In this document: positions 27,612-35,933 of the stretch, in pieces
Numbering within the stretch: position 1 is the first letter of the stretch
Layout: every line of letters starts with the position of its first letter
Origin: DATFNI01 sp963712305
Lineage (GTDB): Bacteria; Bacteroidota; Rhodothermia; Balneolales; DATFMH01
Reading direction: 5' to 3'
NCBI GenBank assembly: GCA_963712305.1
Contig: CAVQHI010000001.1
Location: 868,001 to 932,000, forward strand
Length of the DNA: 64,000 bases
Translations under genes and position numbers: made by a program
The notes under the pieces: model-generated
The model's input: only the letters and a program-made list of their open reading frames with translations
Told to the model about the DNA's origin: nothing
The model's database searches: none

Positions 27612-28559
27612 ATGATAACCGATAAAGAACAACTACAGGTTTTTGAAAAGAAAATCGAAGCAGGCGAAAAGATTGAACCCAAGGATTGGATGCCGGATCG
27701 ATACCGCAAACAGCTCATCCGGATGATGTCGCAGCATGCTCACTCAGAGATCGTGGGCATGCTTCCTGAGGGAAACTGGATCACACGAGCGCCTTCGCTG
27801 CGACGCAAGCTCACACTGCTTGCTAAAGTACAGGATGAGGCCGGCCATGGGCTCTACATTTACAGCGGTACAGAAACACTTGGGGTTGATCGAAGCGAAT
27901 TAACACAACAGCTCCTGGATGGACGAGCGAAGTATTCAAACATTTTCAACTATCCGACACTGACGTGGGCAGACATCGGTGTGATTGGCTGGCTTGTAGA
28001 CGGAGCAGCTATCATCAACCAGACAATGCTGGCGCGCGGTTCTTACGGTCCCTATGCACGCGCCATGGTTCGTATTTGTAAGGAAGAGAGTTTTCACAAG
28101 AAACAAGGCTATGAGATTATAGCCACCCTGATGCAGGGCACTGGAGAACAGCAGGAAATGGCCCGGGACGCGGTCAACCGCTGGTGGTGGCCGGCTCTGA
28201 TGATGTTCGGTCCCCATGACTCCGATTCGCCAAACTCGGGAGAACTGCTGCGCTGGCAGATTAAGCTCAAAAGCAATGATGAACTGAGACAGAGTTTCAT
28301 CGATCGGACTGTGATGGAAGCTGAGGCGATCGGTATCACCCTCCCTGATCCGGATCTGAAATACAATGAAGATACCGGGCACTGGAAACACGGAGAGATC
28401 GACTGGGATGAATTCTGGAACGTGGTAAAAGGCAACGGCCCGTTAAACCGCGAACGCATTCTTGCCAGGCAAAAAGCTCATGAGAAAGGCCGGTGGGTAC
28501 GCGAGGCAGCCGAAGCATATGCCCGGAAACAACACCTGGCCAGCGAAAAAGCATCCTGA
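27612..28559 (+). CDS. paaA: Phenylacetyl-CoA epoxidase subunit A
   Basis: Catalytic subunit of the ring-1,2-phenylacetyl-CoA epoxidase, which uses O2 at a diiron centre. It has 315 residues, as usual for PaaA. Iron ligands are recognisable in MMSQHAHSEIVGMLPEGNW, LLAKVQDEAGHGLYIYSG and RICKEESFHKKQGYEI; the substrate side contains NYPTLTWADIGVIGWLVDGA. It opens the paaABCD cluster. An 82-bp spacer with a hairpin of GAAATT units separates it from paaB, much more than is normal within this operon. Confidence 0.97.
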   Translation: MITDKEQLQVFEKKIEAGEKIEPKDWMPDRYRKQLIRMMSQHAHSEIVGMLPEGNWITRAPSLRRKLTLLAKVQDEAGHGLYIYSGTETLGVDRSELTQQLLDGRAKYSNIFNYPTLTWADIGVIGWLVDGAAIINQTMLARGSYGPYARAMVRICKEESFHKKQGYEIIATLMQGTGEQQEMARDAVNRWWWPALMMFGPHDSDSPNSGELLRWQIKLKSNDELRQSFIDRTVMEAEAIGITLPDPDLKYNEDTGHWKHGEIDWDEFWNVVKGNGPLNRERILARQKAHEKGRWVREAAEAYARKQHLASEKAS

Positions 28560-28564
28560 TAACT

Positions 28565-28629
28565 GAAATTCGAAATTAGTAGTGAACACCTGTTCTAATC
28601 ACTAATTCCCAATTTCAAATTTCTAATTA
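28565..28629. repeat. Inverted GAAATT-unit hairpin between paaA and paaB
   Basis: GAAATTCGAAATTAGT (28565-28580) is matched in inverted orientation by ACTAATTCCCAATTTCAAAT (28601-28620, continuing to 28629). The unit family is the same as the GAAATTTGAAATTAGTAA stretch at 3520-3536 beside the IS982 element. It carries no gene. In the mRNA it would form a stem just upstream of paaB. Confidence 0.7.
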
Positions 28630-28641
28630 CAGATAACGCAT

Positions 28642-28947
28642 ATGGAGCAACGGAATAACAGCGATCAATGGCCTCTGTGGGAGGTTTTTACTCAGAAGAA
28701 ATCGGGAAGTCCGCACGAACATGCCGGCAGCGTGCACGCTCCCGATGCTGAGATGGCATTACTGAATGCTCGTGACGTGTATAGCCGCCGAAATGAGGCA
28801 ATCAATATATGGGTGATTCCCTCAGAAGAAATCGTTGCATCAACACCGGAGGATGTTGGTCCCTTTTTTGACCCGGCAAACGATAAAGTATATCGTCATC
28901 CGCAATTCTACGAAGTCCCCCGCGCCGTCAAAAAGAAAACAACCTGA
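28642..28947 (+). CDS. paaB: Phenylacetyl-CoA epoxidase subunit B
   Basis: Small subunit of the epoxidase complex, 101 residues. Family markers are WPLWEVFTQKKSGSPHEHAGSVHAPDAEMALLNARDVY in outline (key words WEVF, HEHAGSVHA, DAEMAL) and IWVIPSEEI. It has no catalytic metal site and is thought to bridge PaaAC heterodimers. It lies third in a run of four co-directional epoxidase genes, 53 bp before paaC. Confidence 0.95.
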   Translation: MEQRNNSDQWPLWEVFTQKKSGSPHEHAGSVHAPDAEMALLNARDVYSRRNEAINIWVIPSEEIVASTPEDVGPFFDPANDKVYRHPQFYEVPRAVKKKTT

Positions 28948-28962
28948 ATTCAGGCAACAAAA

Positions 28963-28989
28963 TCTCACTACTCAAGTCTCATTACTCAC
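28963..28989. repeat. TCTCACTACTC-type arm upstream of paaC
   Basis: TCTCACTACTCAAGTCTCAT, continuing TACTCAC, matches the right arm of element A (12586-12612). Its inverse, GTGAGTATAGAGTCGTTAG, continuing TATTGAGA, lies at 29775-29801 on the other side of paaC. paaC is therefore enclosed by inverted arms of this family. Confidence 0.6.
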
Positions 28990-29000
28990 AACTATTTACA

Positions 29001-29762
29001 ATGAACACGAGCCAGGCTTTATTCGAATACTTACTGCGATTAGCTGACGACCGGCTTGTCCTGGGTCACCGTATCTCTGAATGGTGCGGCCACGGTCCTA
29101 TACTTGAAGAAGACATCGCATTGAGCAACATCGCGCTCGATTTGATCGGACATGCATCTTCCATATTGGAATATGCCGGACATGTTGAAGGCAAAAATCG
29201 TGATGCCGACCGGCTGGCATACTGGCGGGACGTCCGCGAATATCGAAATCTGAAGATGGTGGAACTGCCGAATGGTGATTTTGGGTTTACCATGGCCCGG
29301 ATTTACCTGTTCAGCACCTATAGCCACCTGCTTTATGAACAATTGGTACATAGTACAGATGGTACCCTGCGTGGTTTATCTGAAAAAGCATTGAAAGAAG
29401 TACGCTATCATCTTCGCCATAGTCGTAACTGGATGCTGAGATTGGGAGACGGAACCGACGAAAGTCATCGGCGCATCCAGCAATCAATCGATGATCTGTG
29501 GATGTATACCAGAGAATTTTTCGAACGTGACGAAGTAAACGATATGCTTTCGACAACCGGCATCGTCCCAGACATGCGTGACCTTCAGAAGCACTGGGAA
29601 GACGAAGTAAGTGATACGCTGCAGCAGGCTACGCTTTCCCATCCCGATAATGATCAACACATGGCCACTGGCGGACGTAACGGCATTCATACCGAACATC
29701 TCGGATATCTCCTTGGAGAAATGCAGAGTTTGACAAGGATGTATCCTGAGGCGAAATGGTGA
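29001..29762 (+). CDS. paaC: Phenylacetyl-CoA epoxidase subunit C
   Basis: Structural subunit of the epoxidase, 253 residues, a ferritin-like fold without a complete diiron site. Family markers are LADDRLVLGHRISEWCGHGP, IALSNIALDLIGHA, EVRYHLRHSRNWMLRLGDGT and the C-terminal GRNGIHTEHLGYLLGEMQ. It stabilises PaaA and shapes the substrate channel. The gene is flanked by inverted arms of a repeat family (28963-28989, 29775-29801) also found around a four-helix-bundle gene. Confidence 0.95.
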   Translation: MNTSQALFEYLLRLADDRLVLGHRISEWCGHGPILEEDIALSNIALDLIGHASSILEYAGHVEGKNRDADRLAYWRDVREYRNLKMVELPNGDFGFTMARIYLFSTYSHLLYEQLVHSTDGTLRGLSEKALKEVRYHLRHSRNWMLRLGDGTDESHRRIQQSIDDLWMYTREFFERDEVNDMLSTTGIVPDMRDLQKHWEDEVSDTLQQATLSHPDNDQHMATGGRNGIHTEHLGYLLGEMQSLTRMYPEAKW

Positions 29763-29774
29763 GGAATATCAGCA

Positions 29775-29801
29775 GTGAGTATAGAGTCGTTAGTATTGAG
29801 A
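29775..29801. repeat. GAGTATT-family arm downstream of paaC
   Basis: GTGAGTATAGAGTCGTTAG, continuing TATTGAGA, is inverted relative to the arm at 28963-28989 and matches the left arm of element A at 12132-12156. Confidence 0.6.
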
Positions 29802-29811
29802 AATTTGGTTT

Positions 29812-29885
29812 TTAAGTTATTGGGTTACCAAGTTTCTAAAACAATGAATCACCTAATAACATAGTAACACAATAACTTAATAACT
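29812..29885. repeat. AGTTATT-unit hairpin between paaC and paaD
   Basis: TTAAGTTATTGGGTTACCAA (29812-29831) pairs with the inverted copy at about 29861-29880 (ATAGTAACACAATAACTTAA), with few mismatches over roughly 22 bp. The arms are near-identical in sequence to those of element B (44786-45243), which carries a four-helix-bundle gene; here the gene is absent and only about 20-30 bp lie between the arms. The hairpin ends three bases before the paaD ATG and could affect its translation. Confidence 0.75.
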
Positions 29886-29888
29886 CCC

Positions 29889-30371
29889 ATGACCATAGAA
29901 CAAAAAATCATCAGGATTCTGGATGACGTAAAAGATCCGGAAATACCGGTGCTCAGTATTGCTGAGATGGGGATTCTGCGGGGTGTGGATGTTGAAGGAG
30001 ACGAGGTTTTGGTGCGGATTACACCGACTTATTCGGGGTGTCCGGCGATGCATGCTATCAAGGATGAGATCAGAGAGACATTAAGCAAACATGGATATTC
30101 AAAAGTAGTGATCAGGGAAGATTTCAGTGAGGCCTGGACGACGGACTGGTTTACGGGTGAAGCAAGGGAGAAACTGAGTGTCTACGGTATTGCACCACCT
30201 CAACAATTGGTGAATGAGAATATGATGCCTCTTGAGGAAAGAACGATCCCCTGTCCTTTCTGCGGTTCAGAAAATACAAAACTAACAAGCGAGTTCGGTT
30301 CTACATCCTGCAAGGCGCTTTTCTATTGCACGGACTGCGAGCAGCCCTTCGAGCACTTCAAGTGCCATTGA
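29889..30371 (+). CDS. paaD: PaaD-type maturation factor of phenylacetyl-CoA epoxidase
   Basis: Required for an active epoxidase, probably in metal or iron-sulfur maturation; it is not part of the purified complex. It has 160 residues. The N-terminal MIP18/DUF59 domain shows DDVKDPEIPVLSIAEMGIL and VLVRITPTYSGCPAM. The C-terminal zinc ribbon carries CPFCGSENT and CTDCEQPFEHFKC, the PaaD hallmark distinguishing it from SufT. paaE, the flavin/[2Fe-2S] reductase that normally follows, is missing; the next genes are AT-rich and unrelated. Confidence 0.95.
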   Translation: MTIEQKIIRILDDVKDPEIPVLSIAEMGILRGVDVEGDEVLVRITPTYSGCPAMHAIKDEIRETLSKHGYSKVVIREDFSEAWTTDWFTGEAREKLSVYGIAPPQQLVNENMMPLEERTIPCPFCGSENTKLTSEFGSTSCKALFYCTDCEQPFEHFKCH

Positions 30372-30457
30372 TTATTAATGCTTCTTGCGCCAAAGACATA
30401 TTTGTACTACTCTTGTAGAAAGGGAGAAAACTTTACTATTGCATTCATTTTAAAAAT

Positions 30458-30883
30458 ATGCTGGTTTGGCTGAGAAGTAATTTTGATACTATTGGGAATA
30501 CGACATCTGTTTTAGGTTTTTGTATTACGATTTGGGTTGCAATTTCAATCAGAAAAATTAAAAGATCCTATTTGAATCAAGCGCGAGTCCCTGAACTTCT
30601 TGATAAACTAAAAACATGTAATTCTCAATTAAACAGATCTTTAAACGATTTCGAAAGTTCAAAAGATGATGCACGTGTCCAAATCAGAATAATCAATGAA
30701 ACCTTGATATCGTTAAAACCTAAAGTCTCTCACAGTAGAACGACAAAATCATTAATTGGAAGAATAAATAAGCTGGATTATTAAAAATTAAATGATAGTA
30801 CTGCCAGAAGCATTTATGAAGAAACAACAGCTGTAATTGAAGGCATTGAAAACGAATTAAAAGACGAGCGATGGAAAAGATGA
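30458..30883 (+). pseudogene. Hypothetical protein interrupted by a stop codon
   Basis: I do not recognise the family. The N-terminus holds one hydrophobic helix (TTSVLGFCITIWVAISI) followed by a long charged helix that could form a coiled coil (LDKLKTCNSQLNRSLNDFES). A TAA at 30782-30784 stops the 108-residue frame, but the same frame continues for 32 more sensible codons (SIYEETTAVIEGIENELKDE) to a TGA at 30881. This suggests a recent nonsense mutation or sequencing error in a 141-residue gene. Base composition is much more AT-rich than the paa genes, consistent with transfer. Its end overlaps the next small gene by 13 bp. Confidence 0.5.
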
Positions 30884-31290
30884 GCACCGAAGAAAACAAG
30901 TGGACAAAATTAATAAATAAGCTAATTGAACTGACACAAAAGAATAAACTAATATGGAGTTATGTAAAAGATGATAGTATAAAAGAAAAGCCTGGCGACA
31001 TAATAAATGATTATTATACATGCGCTTACAAAGAAAACGATATACGTATCATATCATATAATACGTTAGACTTTCCTAGTCAACCAAAACCTGGTGTTTT
31101 ATCAAATCTTATCGATAATTTTAGCGGAAATAAAGAATGGATAACTAGAATAAAAATCGAGATCGGCAACAACAATGAGGGCTGGTGGGAAATACCTTAT
31201 ACAAGTAACATAGGAGATTTACTCGACACAATTAAATTTAAAGCTTCTGGCGCTCAAACTGTTATCAATGATTTGCTATCTGAGACATAA
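30871..31290 (+). CDS. Hypothetical protein, 139 residues, AT-rich
   Basis: I do not recognise the family. The protein is soluble with a Lys/Asn-rich N-terminus (ENKWTKLINKLIELTQKNKLIW) and a second half with NEGWWEIPYTSNIGDLLDTI and a final helical SGAQTVINDLLSE. Codon use is AT-biased like that of the preceding interrupted gene, with which it overlaps, so the two probably arrived together. They occupy the place where paaE would be expected after paaD. They are not obviously a toxin-antitoxin pair. Confidence 0.5.
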   Translation: MEKMSTEENKWTKLINKLIELTQKNKLIWSYVKDDSIKEKPGDIINDYYTCAYKENDIRIISYNTLDFPSQPKPGVLSNLIDNFSGNKEWITRIKIEIGNNNEGWWEIPYTSNIGDLLDTIKFKASGAQTVINDLLSET

Positions 31291-31363
31291 ATTTATTTGG
31301 TCTGAAAGTTTTCACTTCAATCACTCTCTCATTTCCCATCCCATTCTGTACTGAAAAATAAGA

Positions 31364-32200
31364 ATGTCCACGCATCTTCTCTTAATCGACTGTCCTGATG
31401 AACCTGGACTCGTTTCCAAAGTTACCGGTTCTTTGTTCAGCAACGGATTCAACATTATTCAAAACCACGAATTCGTCGACGCTGCCAATAAATATTTTTT
31501 CATGCGCACGGCTTTTTCGGGCAATGGTTCATCAGAGAAAATAATTGGTGAATTAAAGGAAATCCTCCCGGAACAGGCTAACATTCGGATGGCATCTGCC
31601 GAAAAACCTCCGATCGTGGTGATGGTCACGAAGGAGCCTCATTGCATTGGTGATTTATTGTTGCGGCATGCCTACAATCATTTACCCGGTCACATTTGTG
31701 CTGTCATCAGTAATTATGATACCCTCCAGCCGCTGGTAGAGAAATTTGATATCCCCTTTTACCATATCAGTCATGTTGATCGAAGTCGCGCTGAACATGA
31801 GCAGCAGATTCTTAACGTCATAGAACAATACCAGCCGGAATACCTTGTGCTGGCCAAATACATGCGTATACTATCTGGCGATTTTATTAATCACTATCAA
31901 AGCAGAATCATCAATATTCATCACTCTTTTCTTCCTGCTTTTATGGGAGCTCAACCTTACCGGCAGGCATTTGAACGAGGAGTAAAAATTATTGGCGCTA
32001 CAGCCCATTATGTCACGCAAGATCTGGATATGGGACCCATAATCGCCCAGGATATTTTACCGGTTGATCACACCTATTCTCCGGAAGATATGGCCCAGGC
32101 CGGACGTGATATTGAAAAGATTGTTCTTGCCAAAGCTTTGAAGATGGTCCTTGAAGAACGTGTTTTCCTTCATAAGAATAGAACGGTCGTTTTCGAATAA
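31364..32200 (+). CDS. purU: Formyltetrahydrofolate deformylase
   Basis: Hydrolyses 10-formyl-tetrahydrofolate to formate and tetrahydrofolate, balancing one-carbon pools. It has 278 residues, the family's usual size. The N-terminal ACT domain begins LLIDCPDEPGLVSKVTGSLF. The formyltransferase-fold domain contains VMVTKEPHCIGDLL, the catalytic region IINIHHSFLPAFMGAQPYRQ and GATAHYVTQDLDMGPII with the essential Asp. It is followed 59 bp later by a small thioredoxin-like gene. Confidence 0.95.
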   Translation: MSTHLLLIDCPDEPGLVSKVTGSLFSNGFNIIQNHEFVDAANKYFFMRTAFSGNGSSEKIIGELKEILPEQANIRMASAEKPPIVVMVTKEPHCIGDLLLRHAYNHLPGHICAVISNYDTLQPLVEKFDIPFYHISHVDRSRAEHEQQILNVIEQYQPEYLVLAKYMRILSGDFINHYQSRIINIHHSFLPAFMGAQPYRQAFERGVKIIGATAHYVTQDLDMGPIIAQDILPVDHTYSPEDMAQAGRDIEKIVLAKALKMVLEERVFLHKNRTVVFE

Positions 32201-32259
32201 TGCTGGAATAAAAAACACTGATATACCGAAGTAACTCCAAAACGCTCTAAGTACATACG

Positions 32260-32544
32260 ATGATAACATTTTACAGACCCACCGATGACAGGCTTGCCGA
32301 TCAGGTAGATGAAGCTCTGGTTGAAATGGTAATCGCTCACGAATCGATAATTGTCGACAGCGAATATGAACTTCCGGAAATAGCAAAAGAACACCATTTA
32401 CCGGTACTCATAGACAATGGTGAAGCAATAAGTGGCGAACAAGATCTCAAGGCCCGCTTGAAAGAACTAAAGCGAATAATGAGACTCTGGGATAAATTTA
32501 AATCCGATGCCTGTTATATCGACGAAGATGGTACGATTTGTTGA
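32260..32544 (+). CDS. Small thioredoxin/glutaredoxin-like protein without CxxC
   Basis: Protein of 94 residues. MITFYRPTDDRLADQVDEAL, ELPEIAKEHHLPVLIDNGEAISG and a final helix LKARLKELKRI follow the glutaredoxin pattern (cis-Pro in LPVLIDNG), but no CxxC is present at the N-terminus. Two Cys remain only near the end (SDACYIDEDGTIC). If the fold is right it is not a normal oxidoreductase. The assignment rests on pattern only and is tentative; it follows purU on the same strand. Confidence 0.5.
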   Translation: MITFYRPTDDRLADQVDEALVEMVIAHESIIVDSEYELPEIAKEHHLPVLIDNGEAISGEQDLKARLKELKRIMRLWDKFKSDACYIDEDGTIC

Positions 32545-32793
32545 AGATCTCTAAAATTGTGAGACAGTGAATGTAAACTTCAAGGGATTTAGGAGTTCAG
32601 CTAATCTATCTTTTTCAAAATTTCAGATACCACTTGCCGATCTTAAAAGAAATGAAAATATTGGGTTCGGCAATTTGCCTTTCTGACCAGGACATTTTTT
32701 GATAAAATTTACCTTTTTGCATCCCGAATTTGTCCAATGGGCAAGCCGCGAAACTAACCCGAAACCGGATCACCTAATCACCGTGCAGATAAG

Positions 32794-34161
32794 ATGGAAA
32801 AGACGCATAAAATTTTACTGACAGAAAAAGAGATACCTGAAAACTGGTATAACATTCAGGCGGATATGCCCGGACAAATGCAGCCCCCGCTGCATCCCGG
32901 CACCAAACAACCGATTGGTCCGGATGACCTTGCGCCGCTTTTCCCGATGGAATTGATCAAACAGGAAGTATCAAAAGAACGGTGGATTGAGATACCCGAT
33001 GAGGTGCGCGACGTGTACAAACTATGGCGGCCTACTCCTCTCTATCGTGCTCACAACCTGGAAAAACTTTTGGATACACCGGCCAAAATCTATTACAAGT
33101 ATGAAGGTGTAAGTCCGGCCGGTTCCCACAAACCAAACACCGCTGTTGCGCAGGCCTATTACAATAAGGCGGAAGGTGTAACACGATTAACAACTGAGAC
33201 AGGTGCCGGTCAGTGGGGCAGCGCCCTGGCATTTGCCTGCCAACACTTCGGAATCGACCTGGAAGTGTACATGGTGAAAATCAGCTACGAACAAAAGCCC
33301 TATCGCAAGCTGATGATGAACACCTGGGGAGCCAACGTGTTTGCCTCACCAACAGATAAAACCGAAGCAGGCCGGAAAATACTTGCAGAACATCCCGATT
33401 CTCCCGGGAGCCTGGGTATTGCTATTTCAGAAGCAGTGGAACGGGCTGCCACTAACGGAGACACAAAGTACTCTTTAGGAAGCGTGCTGAATCACGTATT
33501 GATGCACCAGACCGTGATTGGCCAGGAAGCCATCAAACAATTAGAAAAAGCCGGTGACTTTCCTGATATTGTGATTGCCCCATTTGGCGGAGGTTCCAAC
33601 TTCGCCGGCATTACATTTCCCTTTCTGCGCTATAATTTTGCTAAAGGAAAGAACATTCGCTGTATCGCTGTCGAACCGGCATCGTGCCCAAAACTGACGA
33701 AAGGTGAATTCCGCTACGATTTTGGCGACTCTATCGGCATGACCCCGTTACTGCCCATGTACACTTTGGGGCATACCTTTGTCCCTGCTCCTATTCATGC
33801 AGGCGGACTCCGGTACCATGGTGCCGGCGCCATTGTCAGCCAGCTACTGAAAGACAAGCACATCGAAGCGGTGGCACTGCAACAGCTTGAATGTTTTGAG
33901 GCCGGTGTACAGTTTGCCCGTGCCGAAGGAATCATACCGGCTCCGGAAGCCACTCATGGTATTGCACAGGTATTCCGTGAAGCTCAAAAGGCAAAAGAAG
34001 AAGGCACTTCAAAAACTATCCTGTTCAATCTCTGCGGACACGGATTTTTTGATATGAGTGCATACCAGGATTACTTTGCCGGCAAACTCGAAGATCATGA
34101 ACTGACTGATGACGAACTCTATTCCGGTTTGAAGGAGTTAAACCTGCATCCGGTAGAATGA
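32794..34161 (+). CDS. trpB: TrpB2-type tryptophan synthase beta chain
   Basis: PLP enzyme making tryptophan from indole and serine. It has 455 residues, longer than standard TrpB1, with the TrpB2-specific N-terminus (NIQADMPGQMQPPLHPGT). The PLP-binding Lys is in AGSHKPNTAVAQAYY near residue 112, the phosphate loop in APFGGGSNFAG and the C-terminal ILFNLCGHGFFDMSAY. TrpB2 often stands apart from trpA, as here, and may salvage indole rather than channel it. A strong terminator follows 18 bp later. Confidence 0.94.
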   Translation: MEKTHKILLTEKEIPENWYNIQADMPGQMQPPLHPGTKQPIGPDDLAPLFPMELIKQEVSKERWIEIPDEVRDVYKLWRPTPLYRAHNLEKLLDTPAKIYYKYEGVSPAGSHKPNTAVAQAYYNKAEGVTRLTTETGAGQWGSALAFACQHFGIDLEVYMVKISYEQKPYRKLMMNTWGANVFASPTDKTEAGRKILAEHPDSPGSLGIAISEAVERAATNGDTKYSLGSVLNHVLMHQTVIGQEAIKQLEKAGDFPDIVIAPFGGGSNFAGITFPFLRYNFAKGKNIRCIAVEPASCPKLTKGEFRYDFGDSIGMTPLLPMYTLGHTFVPAPIHAGGLRYHGAGAIVSQLLKDKHIEAVALQQLECFEAGVQFARAEGIIPAPEATHGIAQVFREAQKAKEEGTSKTILFNLCGHGFFDMSAYQDYFAGKLEDHELTDDELYSGLKELNLHPVE

Positions 34162-34178
34162 CAATTTTAAGGATATCC

Positions 34179-34214
34179 AAAGGATGCCATCACTTCGAGT
34201 GATGGCATCCTTTT
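34179..34214 (+). terminator. Intrinsic terminator after trpB2
   Basis: AAAGGATGCCATCACT (34179-34194) pairs perfectly with AGTGATGGCATCCTTT over a TCG loop, followed by T. The same core stem, GCCATCACT/AGTGATGGC, occurs again at 36478-36504. Confidence 0.93.
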
Positions 34215-34370
34215 ATCAAAACCTAAAAAAATTGCTAATTAGATAAGGGTATATTATAATACTTCAAAATTGGTGTGATTGCCCACTTTCCATGTGTGTT
34301 CTGATACCTGTTAAGAGATAAAAGATTAGCGCCGATGGTTGGCTGCCATCGCTATCAGAAGGTTCTGCAG

Positions 34371-35933
34371 ATGCTCCGTTTTAGGGATGTTTCGTTTATT
34401 TCTATCGTTGCGATAGGGTTCGTAATACTGACATCGGTGTCATGCAATAATACTCATACCGTTAGTCGCGAGATCACTCCTGCCGACTATTCTATGACCC
34501 TGAATAAACAATCACCGTATCTAAAAGCACATATGCAGAGCGGGTGGGTCTATATCCTGAAATCCTGGAGTGTTGATGATACGAAACACCTGGTTGACGG
34601 TACAGGAGTATTATACGACTTTAACCGGAATCCTGTAAAAAATGGTACGTTTAGTGTTGGACTAGATTCGGTGGCGGTTTTTGAAACCAATGTGCTGCAT
34701 CAATCCAAGTCGATAACGGCTCTTGCTGTGATTACCGGCGTTTCAGTTACAATAACCGCTGCCTGTGCTGCCAATCCCAAAGCTTGTTTTGGTTCATGTC
34801 CAACCTTTTACGTCACCAACGGAAATCACAAAATTTTACAGGCCGAGGGTTTTTCATCAAGCATAGCTCCATCCCTCGAAGCCACAGATGTCGATGCCTT
34901 ATATCGTGCACACCCTGCGGGCAGAAAAGTACAGGTTGAGATGCGAAATGAGGCTCTGGAAACTCACGTCGTACGATATGTCAACCTGCTTGCTGTACCA
35001 AAATTAAAAGACGAACGGGTATTCAAGGATACGAAAGGAAGCTATTGGGAGTCGTCGAAGATCGATATTCCCGATTCCTGCACTGGACCCGAAGGAAATA
35101 TTCTTAAAAAGATATCTTCTTTCGACGGAAACCAACGTTTCAGCCTGGCTGATCCTGATTATCTCGGCACTAAAGAGACACTGGATCTTTGGTTTGTTCA
35201 TCCGCCAGCCGGCAAGAAAGGGTTGGTCATAGCCAGCCGGCAAACACTTTTGTCGACATACATTCTCTACCAGGCGCTTGCCTATATGGGAAACGATATC
35301 GGCAAATGGTTTATGAAACTCAGCACCCAAAGTGATTCACCCGAAAAAAGTGACCTTTCCGGTATGCTTGGGAAAATCGATGTGATGGTGCAGGACAGCA
35401 CCGGACAATGGCAGCAAGTCGGGACAGCTGGCGAGCACGGTCCGCTTGCAACAGACGTATTTCTTGTAACCTTGCCATCTATAAAGAAGCCCGGACCACT
35501 GCACATCAGACTCAGAATGACAAAGGGTGACTGGCGTATCGATTATCTGGCATTGGCAGCTTTACATAAGAAGGTGAATCCAATTACTATACCGCCTTTT
35601 GCAGTTTTTAAAGACAGTGCCAAAGATAAACATGCGTACAAAGCACTAACTGATTCAGAGCAAACGCTGATTACATTTCCCGGCGACAGTTATACACTCA
35701 ACTATCGGCTGCCAAAATCTGCAGATCATTACGAGTTGTTCCTGCAGAGTCATGGTTACTATCTCGAATGGATGAGGAAGGAATGGGAACATGAGGAAAA
35801 TCATCAGAAACTGGTGCAGTTGCTGTTCTCTCCTGAAACGATGCTGATGGATCTTGCACCAGCCTATAAAAAAGTGGAACCAAGGATGGAAAAAGCATTT
35901 TGGAGGAGTCGTTATGCCCGGCCGAATCAGTAA
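34371..35933 (+). CDS. Hypothetical lipoprotein, about 520 residues
   Basis: I do not recognise the family. The ATG at 34371 gives a clean lipoprotein signal, MLRFRDVSFISIVAIGFVIL then TSVSC with the lipidated Cys at residue 25; an ATG 12 codons upstream also is open but precedes the signal. The mature protein is mixed alpha/beta, with segments such as TAACAANPKACFGSCPTFYV (four Cys that may form disulfides) and DVMVQDSTGQWQQVGTAGEHG. It is presumably anchored in the outer or inner membrane facing the periplasm. The next gene overlaps its end by 20 bp, indicating translational coupling. Confidence 0.72.
   Translation: MLRFRDVSFISIVAIGFVILTSVSCNNTHTVSREITPADYSMTLNKQSPYLKAHMQSGWVYILKSWSVDDTKHLVDGTGVLYDFNRNPVKNGTFSVGLDSVAVFETNVLHQSKSITALAVITGVSVTITAACAANPKACFGSCPTFYVTNGNHKILQAEGFSSSIAPSLEATDVDALYRAHPAGRKVQVEMRNEALETHVVRYVNLLAVPKLKDERVFKDTKGSYWESSKIDIPDSCTGPEGNILKKISSFDGNQRFSLADPDYLGTKETLDLWFVHPPAGKKGLVIASRQTLLSTYILYQALAYMGNDIGKWFMKLSTQSDSPEKSDLSGMLGKIDVMVQDSTGQWQQVGTAGEHGPLATDVFLVTLPSIKKPGPLHIRLRMTKGDWRIDYLALAALHKKVNPITIPPFAVFKDSAKDKHAYKALTDSEQTLITFPGDSYTLNYRLPKSADHYELFLQSHGYYLEWMRKEWEHEENHQKLVQLLFSPETMLMDLAPAYKKVEPRMEKAFWRSRYARPNQ

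Noticed and set aside
30458..31290. Toxin-antitoxin or defence pair
   Set aside because: Small, overlapping and AT-rich, but no toxin, antitoxin or nuclease motif was recognisable.
32545..32793. Tryptophan leader or riboswitch before trpB2
   Set aside because: No Trp-rich leader peptide, T-box or terminator/antiterminator pair could be supported by eye.
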